From Chitinophagaceae bacterium (GTDB taxonomy: Bacteria; Bacteroidota; Bacteroidia; Chitinophagales; Chitinophagaceae): a stretch of 64,000 nt of DNA. Shown here piece after piece: positions 17,576 to 26,862 of this stretch (position 1 is its first letter; each line of letters opens with the position of its first letter). The notes below the pieces were generated by a model. The model did not search any database. It worked only from the letters and a program-made list of their open reading frames with translations, and had not been told where the DNA came from. The translations under genes and the position numbers were made by a program. Location: positions 62,001 through 126,000 of the forward strand of contig JAHBTJ010000008.1 of assembly GCA_019638595.1 (NCBI GenBank), written 5' to 3'.

Positions 17576-19729
17576 TTATATCCGCACGCGTTCCATAGTT
17601 CCCTGCCCGAGGGGGATTACCACGGTAACGGCCGTGCCTTTTCCCCGGCTGCTCTCAATTTTATAGCGTCCGCCCATCATTAAGCTGCGTTCTTTCATTC
17701 CCAGTATGCCCAGTGTTTTTTTTTGTCCCACTGTTTCAGTATCAAATCCTTTTCCATCGTCTGTTATATGCAATACAATAGCGTCACCTTCCAGCTTCAG
17801 ATATACATCCACGTTATTTGCCTGCGCATGACGGGCAGTGTTAGTAAGCGACTCCTGGTAAATTCGGAACAGCCCGGTTTTTAAATCGGGCGGGTAACTG
17901 GTATCCGTTTCCGGCATATGCAGCTTAATAGCCAGCCCCGTGTTTTTTTCGAAGGTCCGGGCATGCCACTCCATCGCGGCTGTCAGCCCCAGGTCATCCA
18001 ACACCGTAGGGCGCAGCTCAGAACATATCCTCCGCACTGCTTTAATAGTAGCATCCGTCATATCCAGCACATCCTTTAAACGTTTTATAATTTCCTGTTC
18101 TTTATTGCCTAACTTTCTTATCACCCAGGCTATATCCATCTTAAGCACCGTAAGCTGCTGCCCCAGCTCATCGTGTATTTCGCGCGCTATGCTTTTCCGC
18201 TCTTCCTCCCTTACTTCCTGCAAATGGCCGCTCAGCATACGGATTTCTTCGAGCGACTGCCGTAACTGCTGCTCGGCTTTAATTTTTTCAGTAACATCGT
18301 TGGATAGTACAAGAAGCAAAGGCTTGCCATTCAGTTCCATTTCGCAGGTAAACAATTCTGCAAAAACCAGCTCGCCGTTCTTTTTACGATGCTTCCATAT
18401 ACCGGCATTCTGAAAACCGGATTCCAGCACCTGGATCCTTTTTTCAAACCCCGCAATATCTTCCTGCAACTGAAGGTCGCGCGCGTTCATCTGCAAAAAA
18501 GCTCTGCGGGAGTACCCATATTGCTGTACCGCTGCATCATTCACATCCGTAATATTCAGATCAGGAAGCGTGATCATCCACATAGGTAGCGGGTTATTGT
18601 CAAACAACAGCTTATACTTTTTCTCGGAACCTACAAGCCGTTCAATAATATTCTTTATTTCCGCAGTGCGGTCTTCTACCTGTTTACCCAACTCCAGGTT
18701 GAACTTTTTCAATCCTTCTTCCACTTCTTTCCTGGCGCTTATATCTTTCGCGATCATTACCGCTCCCGCCATTTTTCCGGAATCTTTACCGATCATGGAC
18801 CCCGACAGCAACAGCGTTACAGGCATTCCGTTCCTTTTGTGCAGGATCACTTCACCCTCCCAGGCGCCCTTTTGTAAAAATTTTTTTAACATACTGCTTC
18901 TCGATCCCTCATAGAAAACGGGGTTCAACGTTTCCGCCACTGTTTTTCCCCTAATGTCGTTCAGGGTCCAGCCAAAGATCTCTTCTGCCTTCCTGTTCCA
19001 GCTTATTACCCTGAAATCTTTATCGGTAGAAACCACCGCATCCTGGATGTGCCCCAGCAGCAACGCGTTATATTTTGTTACCGAATCAACATTTTTATCT
19101 GCAGCTACATCCAGTCTTCGCTTTTGCACCAGCATAATCATGAGTATGATCAATAATCCTAACACCACATACAAAACCGATTTAAAGGATGCGATGGCGC
19201 TAATATTCTCCCGCTGCTGCTGCTGCAACAACCGTTGTTCTTCTTTTTCAATACCACTGATCAACCGGCTTACATTGATGATATTTTCCCGGATATGGGT
19301 ACGATTTGCCAATTGCATCACCCCGTTCCTGTCAGCAGCTTTACCTAATACTACAATACTATCCGTAACAGCAGCAGCCTTCTCAACAAAAAGCGAAAGC
19401 GAATCTACCCGGGCCTGTTGCTTTATATTGCCGGCTGTAAAGCTTTTTAATTGCTGGTACGCATCACCGATCGTTTCTTTGAGCTGCCCGAGTGAATCCA
19501 GGTATACAACATCCCCCGACAGTACGTACCCCTGTATTAAAGAATGGTTTTCTTTTGTAGCCGACAATAGCTTTTCAGCGCTGTATAAAACATCATGCGT
19601 ATGCCCGATGGAAGCAAATGTTTGGTTTATTTTATTGGACTGGTTGATGGAAATATACACGCTTACCGCTACCATTAAAACGGTCAGAAATAACGTTAGA
19701 AGCAATATTTTCCCGGCAGACCAATTCAT
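17576..19729 (-). CDS. Membrane PAS sensor histidine kinase, NarX-like (HisKA_3)
   Basis: This is a 717-residue inner-membrane sensor kinase. Two transmembrane helices (about 7-27 and 182-202) flank a periplasmic helical domain resembling CHASE3 (KENHSLIQGYVLSGD). Two PAS domains follow (about 220-340 and 370-490, each with a PAC-like tail). The HisKA_3 dimerisation box IAREIHDELGQQL has phospho-acceptor His519, and the HATPase domain ends the protein (ITDDGKGFD, LGILGM). It probably phosphorylates the regulator at 16862 and possibly the truncated one at 16335. The signal sensed is unknown. Confidence 0.95.
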   Translation of the reverse strand: MNWSAGKILLLTLFLTVLMVAVSVYISINQSNKINQTFASIGHTHDVLYSAEKLLSATKENHSLIQGYVLSGDVVYLDSLGQLKETIGDAYQQLKSFTAGNIKQQARVDSLSLFVEKAAAVTDSIVVLGKAADRNGVMQLANRTHIRENIINVSRLISGIEKEEQRLLQQQQRENISAIASFKSVLYVVLGLLIILMIMLVQKRRLDVAADKNVDSVTKYNALLLGHIQDAVVSTDKDFRVISWNRKAEEIFGWTLNDIRGKTVAETLNPVFYEGSRSSMLKKFLQKGAWEGEVILHKRNGMPVTLLLSGSMIGKDSGKMAGAVMIAKDISARKEVEEGLKKFNLELGKQVEDRTAEIKNIIERLVGSEKKYKLLFDNNPLPMWMITLPDLNITDVNDAAVQQYGYSRRAFLQMNARDLQLQEDIAGFEKRIQVLESGFQNAGIWKHRKKNGELVFAELFTCEMELNGKPLLLVLSNDVTEKIKAEQQLRQSLEEIRMLSGHLQEVREEERKSIAREIHDELGQQLTVLKMDIAWVIRKLGNKEQEIIKRLKDVLDMTDATIKAVRRICSELRPTVLDDLGLTAAMEWHARTFEKNTGLAIKLHMPETDTSYPPDLKTGLFRIYQESLTNTARHAQANNVDVYLKLEGDAIVLHITDDGKGFDTETVGQKKTLGILGMKERSLMMGGRYKIESSRGKGTAVTVVIPLGQGTMERVRI

Positions 19730-20069
19730 TGATGGTGTTGGTAAAATGATGTTGACTGTACATTACACATCCACATAAGCGCTAACCAGAGATAAGTTAC
19801 ATAAAAAAGTGAATATCCCGAAAACATAGCTGTAAATAACAGCCTGTGCATCCTTTTATGTAAGTGCTAAACACAAAACACTAAGTATAAACTATTATTG
19901 ACATTAACAAACCCTGCCTGGTACCTTTTTCCAACGGTATGGCTATGTAAACAGTTGATACGCGTTTTTAACATTTCCCGAGCAGGTGTTAGCACATTGT
20001 TAATGACCGCCTTACGTGTAAACCCCGGACTTCCCTGGCAGTCAAACAGCAGAAAAAAAAGACAAAACA
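19730..20069. other. Divergent intergenic region, no gene seen
   Basis: This 340-bp AT-rich region separates the minus-strand kinase from the plus-strand DUF4136 gene and must hold both promoters. I found no clear TTG/TAnnTTTG pair, RNA gene or repeat array. Confidence 0.5.
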
Positions 20070-20717
20070 ATGAAAACGCTTCTCAACCATTTGGCAGCGC
20101 CGGTTATAGCCGCTTCTGCGCTTTTAAGCAGTTGTGCAAAAGATCCTGTTAAAAACCTTACGGATGAGGAAAGCAGGATATATATAACCAATTACGATAG
20201 TACGGCTTCGTTCGGCAGCTTTAAAACATACAGCATTTCCGATTCAGTAGCGGTAGTAAGCGATGGTGCGCTTAAAAAGAAAAGCCTGAATGAAACATAC
20301 GCGGTATTTATCCAGGCTGTTAAAGACAATATGCAGCAAAGAGGCTACCAGCTTGTAGACAAAAGCGCACAACCCGATATAGGGATCAACATCAGCGAAG
20401 TAGTGAACAGCTACACCGGCGTGATCAGCTATCCCTCCTACTGGGGATATTATGACGCTTACTGGGACCCTTATTACTGGGGATACGGTGGCTACAATTA
20501 TTATTTTCCATATGCCTCGTACGCGGTGTACAGCATAAGGGAAGGAGCACTTTCGATAGACATGGTTGACCTGAAAGATGCCGGAACGGACAAGCAAATC
20601 AAAGGTATATGGAATGGTCTTATACGCGGCTCCGGCATATTCGATTCAAAAACCGCGGCTTCGCAGGTAAACGCTTTATTTGAGCAATCTCCTTATATAA
20701 AGGCTTCAGCTAACTAA
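20070..20717 (+). CDS. DUF4136 lipoprotein
   Basis: This is a 215-residue exported lipoprotein. The signal peptide ends at the lipobox LLSSC, giving a lipidated Cys22. The DUF4136 pattern is visible: the YDSTASFGSFKTYSI start, DIGINISE, a Tyr/Trp-rich middle (repeated YWGY) and a C-terminal GLIRGSG segment. The function of DUF4136 proteins is not established, though they are common outer-membrane-associated lipoproteins in Bacteroidota. It is followed after 28 bp by a barrel protein gene, suggesting an operon that ends at the terminator at 21396. Confidence 0.88.
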   Translation: MKTLLNHLAAPVIAASALLSSCAKDPVKNLTDEESRIYITNYDSTASFGSFKTYSISDSVAVVSDGALKKKSLNETYAVFIQAVKDNMQQRGYQLVDKSAQPDIGINISEVVNSYTGVISYPSYWGYYDAYWDPYYWGYGGYNYYFPYASYAVYSIREGALSIDMVDLKDAGTDKQIKGIWNGLIRGSGIFDSKTAASQVNALFEQSPYIKASAN

Positions 20718-20745
20718 AACAATCATCCAAAAAACAACAACGACC

Positions 20746-21366
20746 ATGAAATCCTTTAAAATAATATTGCCCGTTACGGTGACTTTTGTTTTCCTGGTAA
20801 CCGCCGATTATGCGCAACAGGGAAGAATGTACATGAATATTAATTATGGACTGAATATGCCCACCGGCAGCTTTCAATCGGATGTGGTGAGCAAAGCCTC
20901 TTACCTGAACTGGAATGCGAATATTTTATACGGGCTTTCCGGCAGGTTTTCGGCAGGGCTGCAAACCGGCTATAACAGCTTCAAAGAAAAATTTCCACGT
21001 GCGCTGTATAATACCAAAGAAGGCACTGTATCGGCTGTGCTTACCAACGCGGTACAGGCCATTCCGGTTCTTGCAAAAGTAAGATACAACCTCAGCACTT
21101 CCGGCATTATACAACCGTACGTAGGCGCAGGTGTGGGAGGTAACCTGGTATCTTTTAATCAATACCTGGGCGAATTCTCCAGCGGGAAAACGGGGCTGTA
21201 TTTTGCCGCATCGCCCGAGGCCGGATTATTTGTTCCATTTGGAAAACAAAGCGCATCGGGCATAACCATTGGCGCCCATTACAATTACATGCCTTTTAAA
21301 TATGGTGATATCAATAACCTCAATAACTGGGGTGTATATGCAGGACTAAAGTTCCCCCTGCGCTGA
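20746..21366 (+). CDS. Outer membrane beta-barrel protein
   Basis: This is a 206-residue protein with a signal peptide (cleaved near DYAQQ) and amphipathic beta strands ending in an aromatic, basic C-terminus (GLKFPLR), typical of a small 8-stranded barrel (OmpW/OprF-like porin fold). It lies 28 bp after the DUF4136 lipoprotein gene. The specific role is unknown. Confidence 0.85.
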   Translation: MKSFKIILPVTVTFVFLVTADYAQQGRMYMNINYGLNMPTGSFQSDVVSKASYLNWNANILYGLSGRFSAGLQTGYNSFKEKFPRALYNTKEGTVSAVLTNAVQAIPVLAKVRYNLSTSGIIQPYVGAGVGGNLVSFNQYLGEFSSGKTGLYFAASPEAGLFVPFGKQSASGITIGAHYNYMPFKYGDINNLNNWGVYAGLKFPLR

Positions 21367-21395
21367 TAACAGCATTGGACATGTGCGTGGTTTAC

Positions 21396-21427
21396 GTCCC
21401 CCAGGTAATGGCCGGGGGACTTTCTTT
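21396..21427 (+). terminator. Intrinsic terminator after the barrel gene
   Basis: A 7-bp GC-rich stem (GTCCCCC/GGGGGAC) is followed by TTTCTTT. It closes the DUF4136/barrel operon and separates it from the convergent CHAT locus. Confidence 0.8.
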
Positions 21428-21499
21428 GATTGGGCTACATTTTTTCGATCTTACGGATCAATGCACTATACCTCTGATTCAGGACTATAACCAATCTAT

Positions 21500-21628
21500 T
21501 CACCCTACTTTAGCTACCGTTTTACTTGTACTTCCGCCTTTTGCCACTTTTCCCATCATCATTCTTTCGCTTTTCCGCGGAGCAGCTTTTCCTTTGGTTG
21601 ATTTAGGAGACTTCGTTTTTGTTTTCAT
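21500..21628 (-). CDS. Small Lys-rich peptide sharing a motif with the S8 protease
   Basis: This 42-residue reading frame is easy to miss. Its ATG at 21628 overlaps the last 26 bp of the CHAT gene in another frame, as in translational coupling. The peptide starts MKTKTKSPKSTKGK, has 11 lysines, and contains G-K-VAKGGST-S-KT at residues 26-37. The same motif, G-E-VAKGGST-T-KT, occurs at residues 117-128 of the subtilisin-like protein two genes upstream, with 29 of 36 bases identical. That shared motif is the main reason for calling it a gene. It may be a substrate, ligand or inhibitor for the proteases of the locus; this is inference. Confidence 0.6.
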   Translation of the reverse strand: MKTKTKSPKSTKGKAAPRKSERMMMGKVAKGGSTSKTVAKVG

Positions 21629-24476
21629 ACATTGATTGTTTTTGTTTAACGATAGATTTTCTAAAATAATATATTATTGCCAAAACTGCAGCTATTAGCA
21701 GCCCTATTACAATAAAGATCAGCCATCGTGTTTCATTTACCTCTTTGGCTCCTGCAAGGTCAACAGGTTCGGACCTGCCTATCAACACCATATTCGCCCA
21801 GTAATAGGGAAGCAGTCCTTCTTTGTTTCCCTGCTTAATAAAATCAAGTTTTGCTTTTTGCAATGCCTCATCTTTCCACAATCCTTTTGCCAGGTACTCA
21901 TGAAACCTGTTTGAAATAAAATAAACCACATCTTCATCTGCTTTCCATAAAGTAGCCGATACAGAAGGAATTCCGGAAAATGCAAACCCTCTTGCAAGGC
22001 TGTATATCCCTTCGCCGGTTTCATTTCTGCCTACATTGGTTTGACATGCACTCAGCACCACAAGCTGCGTAGATGGCTCCCGGATCAATTGCAGCTCCTG
22101 GAGCCTGATCAGTGAATCCTGCATATATAAAAGCGGGGCAGTGCTTCCGGTATCTGCTATAGCATGTGAAAAAACGTTTACAATCCGGTATCTTCCCATT
22201 TTGTGTATAAAATTATTACGGCTTGCATTCTTATTTTCAAGCAGCAAAATATTGTCATAATGCATTCCTGCTGTTTTCATGGCTTTGCCGGCCATTGTAA
22301 GATCAGGCACACCCAGATAGGGTTCAAATGACACTGGCGCAAATCCTATAAAATCTCCTGATGCTGGGTTAATAGTAAACAATTGAAGCAGGTACGATGC
22401 TGAATATACATAGCTGAACATGTATTTTTTTACAAGAAAGCCGGCGCCCGCTTTATCAGAACATAGCGTTTCAAATGGCAATAACATATTATCCTGACAA
22501 ACAATTATGCGATTTTCGGTTATATGCAGAGGCTCAAATATAGTGCGATACAATTTGTATGACAGTTCTGCGAACTCGTTATAATGATTATTCAACCATT
22601 GTTTATCCGAGCACCGGTTTACATAAATGGCCATTTGATTTTTGTCAAGCTCCTTGTTTGTAAGACGCAACATTTTCACATCACCGGGCGAAATTTTCAA
22701 AAAAAAAGTCACTGAATCACCCACAAAACAATGCACAAAACTAGCAGTAGCACCGGTAATTTTTTGCCTGAATGTTTGTAAAGAAGGTACTATACCTGAG
22801 TATTTATATTGATAATATGCCGGATAATTATTCTCCAGCGTTCTTACATACCGTTCAAAATTTTCCTTTTCCCGGAGATATTTTATTTCCTGTTCTTTAA
22901 AAGCAGTTTCATCTACAGCCAACCTACTCAGTTTTTCTCTTTCATTAATTACCCGTAATTGCAGCAACCGTTCTTCTTTTGCCGCCTCAAAAGGAAGGTA
23001 TATACCCGCTCCCAGCTCATTCAATTTGTCGCTTAACAAAACTGCCCTGCTTTTCTCCATAAAGAAAAAAGCCATTTCCATATTTCCTGTTATATAACAC
23101 GCTTCAAGCATGTTCTCAAAAAAGCTTCGTGTACTGTTACGCCAATACAGTTTGCTTGTTTCTCCTGTTTGCTCATGCCGCGCCTGCGTAATAGCAGAAT
23201 CCATCAACATACCAGTTGCTATACAGGCCCGGATATACTCTTTTTTTTGAGTAGTACGATACATGTCAAGCAGCAGTTCGGTTTTATTAGCCAGTATTAC
23301 TACCAGCAGATCTGTATTACCAACAACAGATAAGCTGCGTAAAGTTGAATTTTGTAGAATGGATGGCTCCTGTATGTTATACACCTGCAACGCCATTTTA
23401 TAATATTGCAGGCAGGCGGAATAATTGTTTTGTTGTTTTTGACGGAAGCATACTTCGGCCAGGTTGATATACCCCTTTGAAAGCTTTTCGGGATTGTTTG
23501 CCTTTTTTGCAAACTGAATAGTTTTCAAATAACAATTTTCTGCCTGCTTATAGCGGCGTTGTCGAATATAAAAATTGCCCATATCTGTGTAGTCGTCAGA
23601 TATCTGAGCCGCATCCTGTGCAAGCATTCTTTCGTTTATGGCCTGCCTGAACAATGCTTCTGCGTGTTCGTAACGATGATATTCACCCGCTATCAGCGCT
23701 TTTGTTTTAATGGCTGTAGCCAGCTCAAAGCTGCTGTTAATACGCTTTGCGCAACTTTCCGCTATGTCTGCATCGGCAGAAGCATTTGCTAACTGCTGCA
23801 TATACAAATATGCCTGCGCACGCTGATTGCTCAGTGCCAACAAAAGCTCTGCATTGTTTTCCTGTCTGGCTTCCTCTATACCCTTACTGCAATCCTCAAT
23901 ACATTTTTGATAGTCACCCAGCCTAAATCCAATGATAGCTTTATTGGAGTAACATAAGGGCGCCAAAGGATTAAACAACTGCTTCGTTCGGTTATACAAT
24001 ATTGCACTATCGTAATATAAATACGCTTTCCGGAAAAAACCGGTACTTTCAAAATACCCTCCCAGGTTTAAATAACTGTTTACTACAAAATAAGGGCTCG
24101 TGTTTTTTTTCCCGGAGCTGTTTATTTGTACGGCAAGCATTGTGTAATCTATACATTCCTGTGTGGCGATTTCATTATTAAGCAGGTATTTTAAAACGGC
24201 AATACGATGTAACAGCCTCGCGTATACGGAATCATGTTCAAATCTCTCCTCATCCATAAGCCTTTTCAGCGAATCGGCTTTCTGCAATTTTTCGGTTTCT
24301 GAAAATGAAGCGTTCCCTTCAAGCTGAATAATACTATTCCATATTTGCTTTGGAGTAACCTGTGCATTGCTTTCAACGCTGATGCATAGGGCCATGCTTA
24401 AACAATATACTATCCATCCCGTAAAAAGAGATTTTACACGACAACCAATATTTTTTTGTGCTAAAAACATTACCAT
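21603..24476 (-). CDS. Exported TPR-CHAT caspase-like protein with C-terminal membrane anchor
   Basis: This 957-residue protein begins with a hydrophobic signal sequence ending near SNAQ. It continues with helical TPR repeats over about 50-450, a linker coiled-coil, and a CHAT domain (caspase HetF-associated with TPRs, clan CD). The predicted dyad is His771 in FSHAIAD and Cys811 in VLSACQTNVG, followed by GEGIYSLARGF, so the domain looks active. A single transmembrane helix at 918-938 and a short basic tail follow, placing the TPR-CHAT body outside the cytoplasm. The ATG at 24476 sits one base after the subtilase stop, which implies coupling; an upstream start at 24560 would overlap that gene by 83 bp. 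Confidence 0.9.
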   Translation of the reverse strand: MVMFLAQKNIGCRVKSLFTGWIVYCLSMALCISVESNAQVTPKQIWNSIIQLEGNASFSETEKLQKADSLKRLMDEERFEHDSVYARLLHRIAVLKYLLNNEIATQECIDYTMLAVQINSSGKKNTSPYFVVNSYLNLGGYFESTGFFRKAYLYYDSAILYNRTKQLFNPLAPLCYSNKAIIGFRLGDYQKCIEDCSKGIEEARQENNAELLLALSNQRAQAYLYMQQLANASADADIAESCAKRINSSFELATAIKTKALIAGEYHRYEHAEALFRQAINERMLAQDAAQISDDYTDMGNFYIRQRRYKQAENCYLKTIQFAKKANNPEKLSKGYINLAEVCFRQKQQNNYSACLQYYKMALQVYNIQEPSILQNSTLRSLSVVGNTDLLVVILANKTELLLDMYRTTQKKEYIRACIATGMLMDSAITQARHEQTGETSKLYWRNSTRSFFENMLEACYITGNMEMAFFFMEKSRAVLLSDKLNELGAGIYLPFEAAKEERLLQLRVINEREKLSRLAVDETAFKEQEIKYLREKENFERYVRTLENNYPAYYQYKYSGIVPSLQTFRQKITGATASFVHCFVGDSVTFFLKISPGDVKMLRLTNKELDKNQMAIYVNRCSDKQWLNNHYNEFAELSYKLYRTIFEPLHITENRIIVCQDNMLLPFETLCSDKAGAGFLVKKYMFSYVYSASYLLQLFTINPASGDFIGFAPVSFEPYLGVPDLTMAGKAMKTAGMHYDNILLLENKNASRNNFIHKMGRYRIVNVFSHAIADTGSTAPLLYMQDSLIRLQELQLIREPSTQLVVLSACQTNVGRNETGEGIYSLARGFAFSGIPSVSATLWKADEDVVYFISNRFHEYLAKGLWKDEALQKAKLDFIKQGNKEGLLPYYWANMVLIGRSEPVDLAGAKEVNETRWLIFIVIGLLIAAVLAIIYYFRKSIVKQKQSMYENKNEVS

Positions 24477-24477
24477 T

Positions 24478-25995
24478 CTATTTGCGGACCCGAAGCTCTT
24501 TTTCCAGCAATACCTTCCGCAATGGTGCGCGTTCTTTGCCAATTGATGGAACAGCTCCACGCAGTATTACCTTTCCTCCGGCTATTTTATTAGTAAGGGA
24601 AGAATCAATAACCAGGAATGCGGGGGATGAAGCTGCTCTTATAATAGTAAAGATACTGTCGCGCATAGCATTCGTTATCGTTGCAGGCTGCTGAAGCAAC
24701 GATTTATAGCTGTCAAAATAAGCTGCCAGCTTGCCGGTGACGACAGGCGCCGCAAAGGAGGAACCAACAACTATTTCCCCGGCAGATGGATCAAGTGGAT
24801 TCACAAAACCGAAGTGGTCACCCTCAATAACATCTGCGTCAACACCCAATTGTACAACAGAAGGTGAAAAATTTTGTGCAGGACTGACAACCCTTACTTT
24901 TTTTTCACCAATCCCTACCGTCGTAACAGGAATAATATTCGCAAGTACGGGAGAAAGCGATGCCGGGTAAAAGTTTATCTTATCAAGATCACGTATATCT
25001 GGTACATCGTCGGTACTGTTGCCCGCAGCGCAGAGCAACAGCTTGTTTTTTTGCGTGAGGTAAGAATAGATAAAATTTTTGAGAAGCGCTGAAGAAGTGG
25101 TATCGCCGGATAGTTCACCTTTCCTGAACTTGTACTTTGACTCATAAAAACCAAAGCTCGCGTTCACAATGTCTGCTTTGCTTTTTCCTGCAAATGCGAA
25201 ACCGCATAACAATGTATACAGATCTGTTGTACCTGTTGAATCGAATACTTTCAGCGGTAGAATTTTTGCTTTTGTTTTCCGGTATCTTTCAACTTCATTC
25301 AAAATAAACTTCGATACAAGAGTTCCGTGCAACCCCTGGTGATCATCTTTCCAGTTGGCCGACCAGCCTGGAAAGTTCCAGCCTTTACCTGCTTCCTTAA
25401 TACATAATAAAGTATCGGGATCACTAAACAGGTATCCCTCAAAAAAACCAGGCTCCAGTCCCGTGTCAAATACGGCAATTGTTACAGAATCTGTATACGA
25501 AATATTAGCTAACGGAGCTGCTGTTGTTCTGGTAAGCTGCGACAAATCGAACCCGATCAGCTTATTGCTTGAAAAATAGAAAACCCCATTCTCACCCGAA
25601 ACGGTCGCTTTTGTTTTGGTCGTGCTTCCCCCTTTTGCCACTTCTCCGCTAATAAAAGCATCTACACCACTGCCCTGCAACAACAATACTGTTGAATCAC
25701 AGCTTTCGCAAACAGGAAGGATGGTTAATGGATATTTTTTATCTGAAATAAACGCGGAATCAACAAACCTGTTAAACTCATTTCTGTCGGTACCTGGTTT
25801 TATAAAAACAATCAATTGCCTGTCAACATCTTCTTTAACTATACCCGGCTTATCCTTTGAAAGATATTCTGTCCAGTCGGGAAACGTGGTTTTTCTCTTA
25901 CCACATTCACATCCTGCAAACATCAATACTAACAGAAATAAAAGGACCTGCAGATTGCAGGCTGAGCGTGATAAAAAGTAGGGAACTTTTTTCAT
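24478..25995 (-). CDS. S8 subtilisin-like serine protease, lipoprotein
   Basis: This is a 505-residue exported protease. An N-terminal hydrophobic segment ends in MFAGC (Cys29), a probable lipidation site. Residues 40-165 form a prodomain-like region holding VAKGGST at 119-125. The S8 triad is Asp177 (VFDTG), His223 (GLHGT) and Ser413 (GSSFAAP), with the oxyanion Asn326 in AAGN. It is likely anchored in the envelope. The CHAT gene follows with a one-base gap. The gene has its own leader after a terminator, so it may be a separate transcript from the sigma/TPR pair. Confidence 0.92.
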   Translation of the reverse strand: MKKVPYFLSRSACNLQVLLFLLVLMFAGCECGKRKTTFPDWTEYLSKDKPGIVKEDVDRQLIVFIKPGTDRNEFNRFVDSAFISDKKYPLTILPVCESCDSTVLLLQGSGVDAFISGEVAKGGSTTKTKATVSGENGVFYFSSNKLIGFDLSQLTRTTAAPLANISYTDSVTIAVFDTGLEPGFFEGYLFSDPDTLLCIKEAGKGWNFPGWSANWKDDHQGLHGTLVSKFILNEVERYRKTKAKILPLKVFDSTGTTDLYTLLCGFAFAGKSKADIVNASFGFYESKYKFRKGELSGDTTSSALLKNFIYSYLTQKNKLLLCAAGNSTDDVPDIRDLDKINFYPASLSPVLANIIPVTTVGIGEKKVRVVSPAQNFSPSVVQLGVDADVIEGDHFGFVNPLDPSAGEIVVGSSFAAPVVTGKLAAYFDSYKSLLQQPATITNAMRDSIFTIIRAASSPAFLVIDSSLTNKIAGGKVILRGAVPSIGKERAPLRKVLLEKELRVRK

Positions 25996-26031
25996 ACACT
26001 ATATTTTAGCCGGTACAATTATATTGCGCAA

Positions 26032-26058
26032 TAAAAATTCCTGCTGTCACAGCAGGAA
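26032..26058 (-). terminator. Intrinsic terminator between the TPR gene and the S8 gene
   Basis: On the minus strand a near-perfect hairpin (TTCCTGCTGT against ACAGCAGGAA) is followed by five T. It separates sigma/TPR transcription from the subtilase/CHAT genes, or attenuates read-through. Confidence 0.8.
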
Positions 26059-26084
26059 CCCAACCATTTAAGAGGAATACTAAC

Positions 26085-26858
26085 TTACCACTCCTTCAAC
26101 CACAACGCTGCCTCTTTTGCTCCTTCAGCTTTTTCCTCTATTACTTTTTCCAGAAGCTGTTTAGCCTGTTCTTTATCACCTTGCTGATTACGCTGTAATA
26201 AAGTTACTGACTTTAGAAATAAACCATTGTTACTGAATAGCTCCTTCTTTGCCGCCAGCTCATCAAAGTATTCGATTGCTTTATTGTATTGCTTTGTAAC
26301 CAGGTAGGCTGTTCCTGCATACCGCAGGGCATCGCTGTTATCGGGATGCGCTTTGTAAACCGCTTCAAACAATTCGATCGCTTTGGTATACTCTTTTTTA
26401 TTGTAAGCGGCAATGCCCTGCTGTAAGCTGTCTTTCGCGCCATCCATGGTTTGGCTTAAATGGCTTAACTCTTCATTTACATACCTGCCGGCAAGCTTTG
26501 TAGCATCACCGTTATTTATAAACATTAAATATGCCGAAAAAATAAGCAATACCCCCGCCGCTACCGAAAGCGCAATCTTCAGGTAACTACGCGATTTGTG
26601 TATAGCCACTACAGGAGCAACCGATCCGGCGGAAGAAAAGTAAGCTGTATTCAGCCCTTCCAGTGTTTTTCTTAACGCATTTTCCTGCTCACTGTATTTC
26701 TGGGCATGCTGCATTTCCGTATTTATGGCGTCATATATTTCAAATAATGTACGCAATTCGGCATTTGATAACAGCTCGGCTTCAAAGCGCTGCTTTTCCT
26801 CTTCCGTCATATCTCCTCCAAGATAATTTTCAATGTCAAGGGTGCTGTAGGCATTCAT
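26085..26858 (-). CDS. Membrane TPR protein with anti-sigma-factor layout
   Basis: This 257-residue protein has a cytoplasmic N-terminal segment of about 90 residues (IENYLGGDMTEEEKQRFEAE) like the N-termini of Bacteroidota anti-sigma proteins. One transmembrane helix follows (about 95-115, LSVAAGVLLIFSAYLMFI), then extracytoplasmic TPR units (QQGIAAYNKKEYTKAIELFE and the next repeats). It lies 4 bp downstream of the ECF sigma gene and is almost certainly co-translated with it. The position and topology suggest that it holds the sigma factor and receives an envelope signal. Binding itself is not shown by sequence. Confidence 0.85.
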   Translation of the reverse strand: MNAYSTLDIENYLGGDMTEEEKQRFEAELLSNAELRTLFEIYDAINTEMQHAQKYSEQENALRKTLEGLNTAYFSSAGSVAPVVAIHKSRSYLKIALSVAAGVLLIFSAYLMFINNGDATKLAGRYVNEELSHLSQTMDGAKDSLQQGIAAYNKKEYTKAIELFEAVYKAHPDNSDALRYAGTAYLVTKQYNKAIEYFDELAAKKELFSNNGLFLKSVTLLQRNQQGDKEQAKQLLEKVIEEKAEGAKEAALWLKEW

Positions 26859-26862
26859 AAGA

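Noticed and set aside
21375-21635. Plus-strand 86-residue frame opposite the end of the CHAT gene
   Set aside because: It runs antisense over the small peptide gene and the barrel terminator, and looks like a shadow. The minus-strand frame is better supported by its motif and coupling.
24474-24560. Upstream start for the CHAT protein at 24560
   Set aside because: It would overlap the subtilase gene by 83 bp and put an unlikely sequence before the signal peptide.
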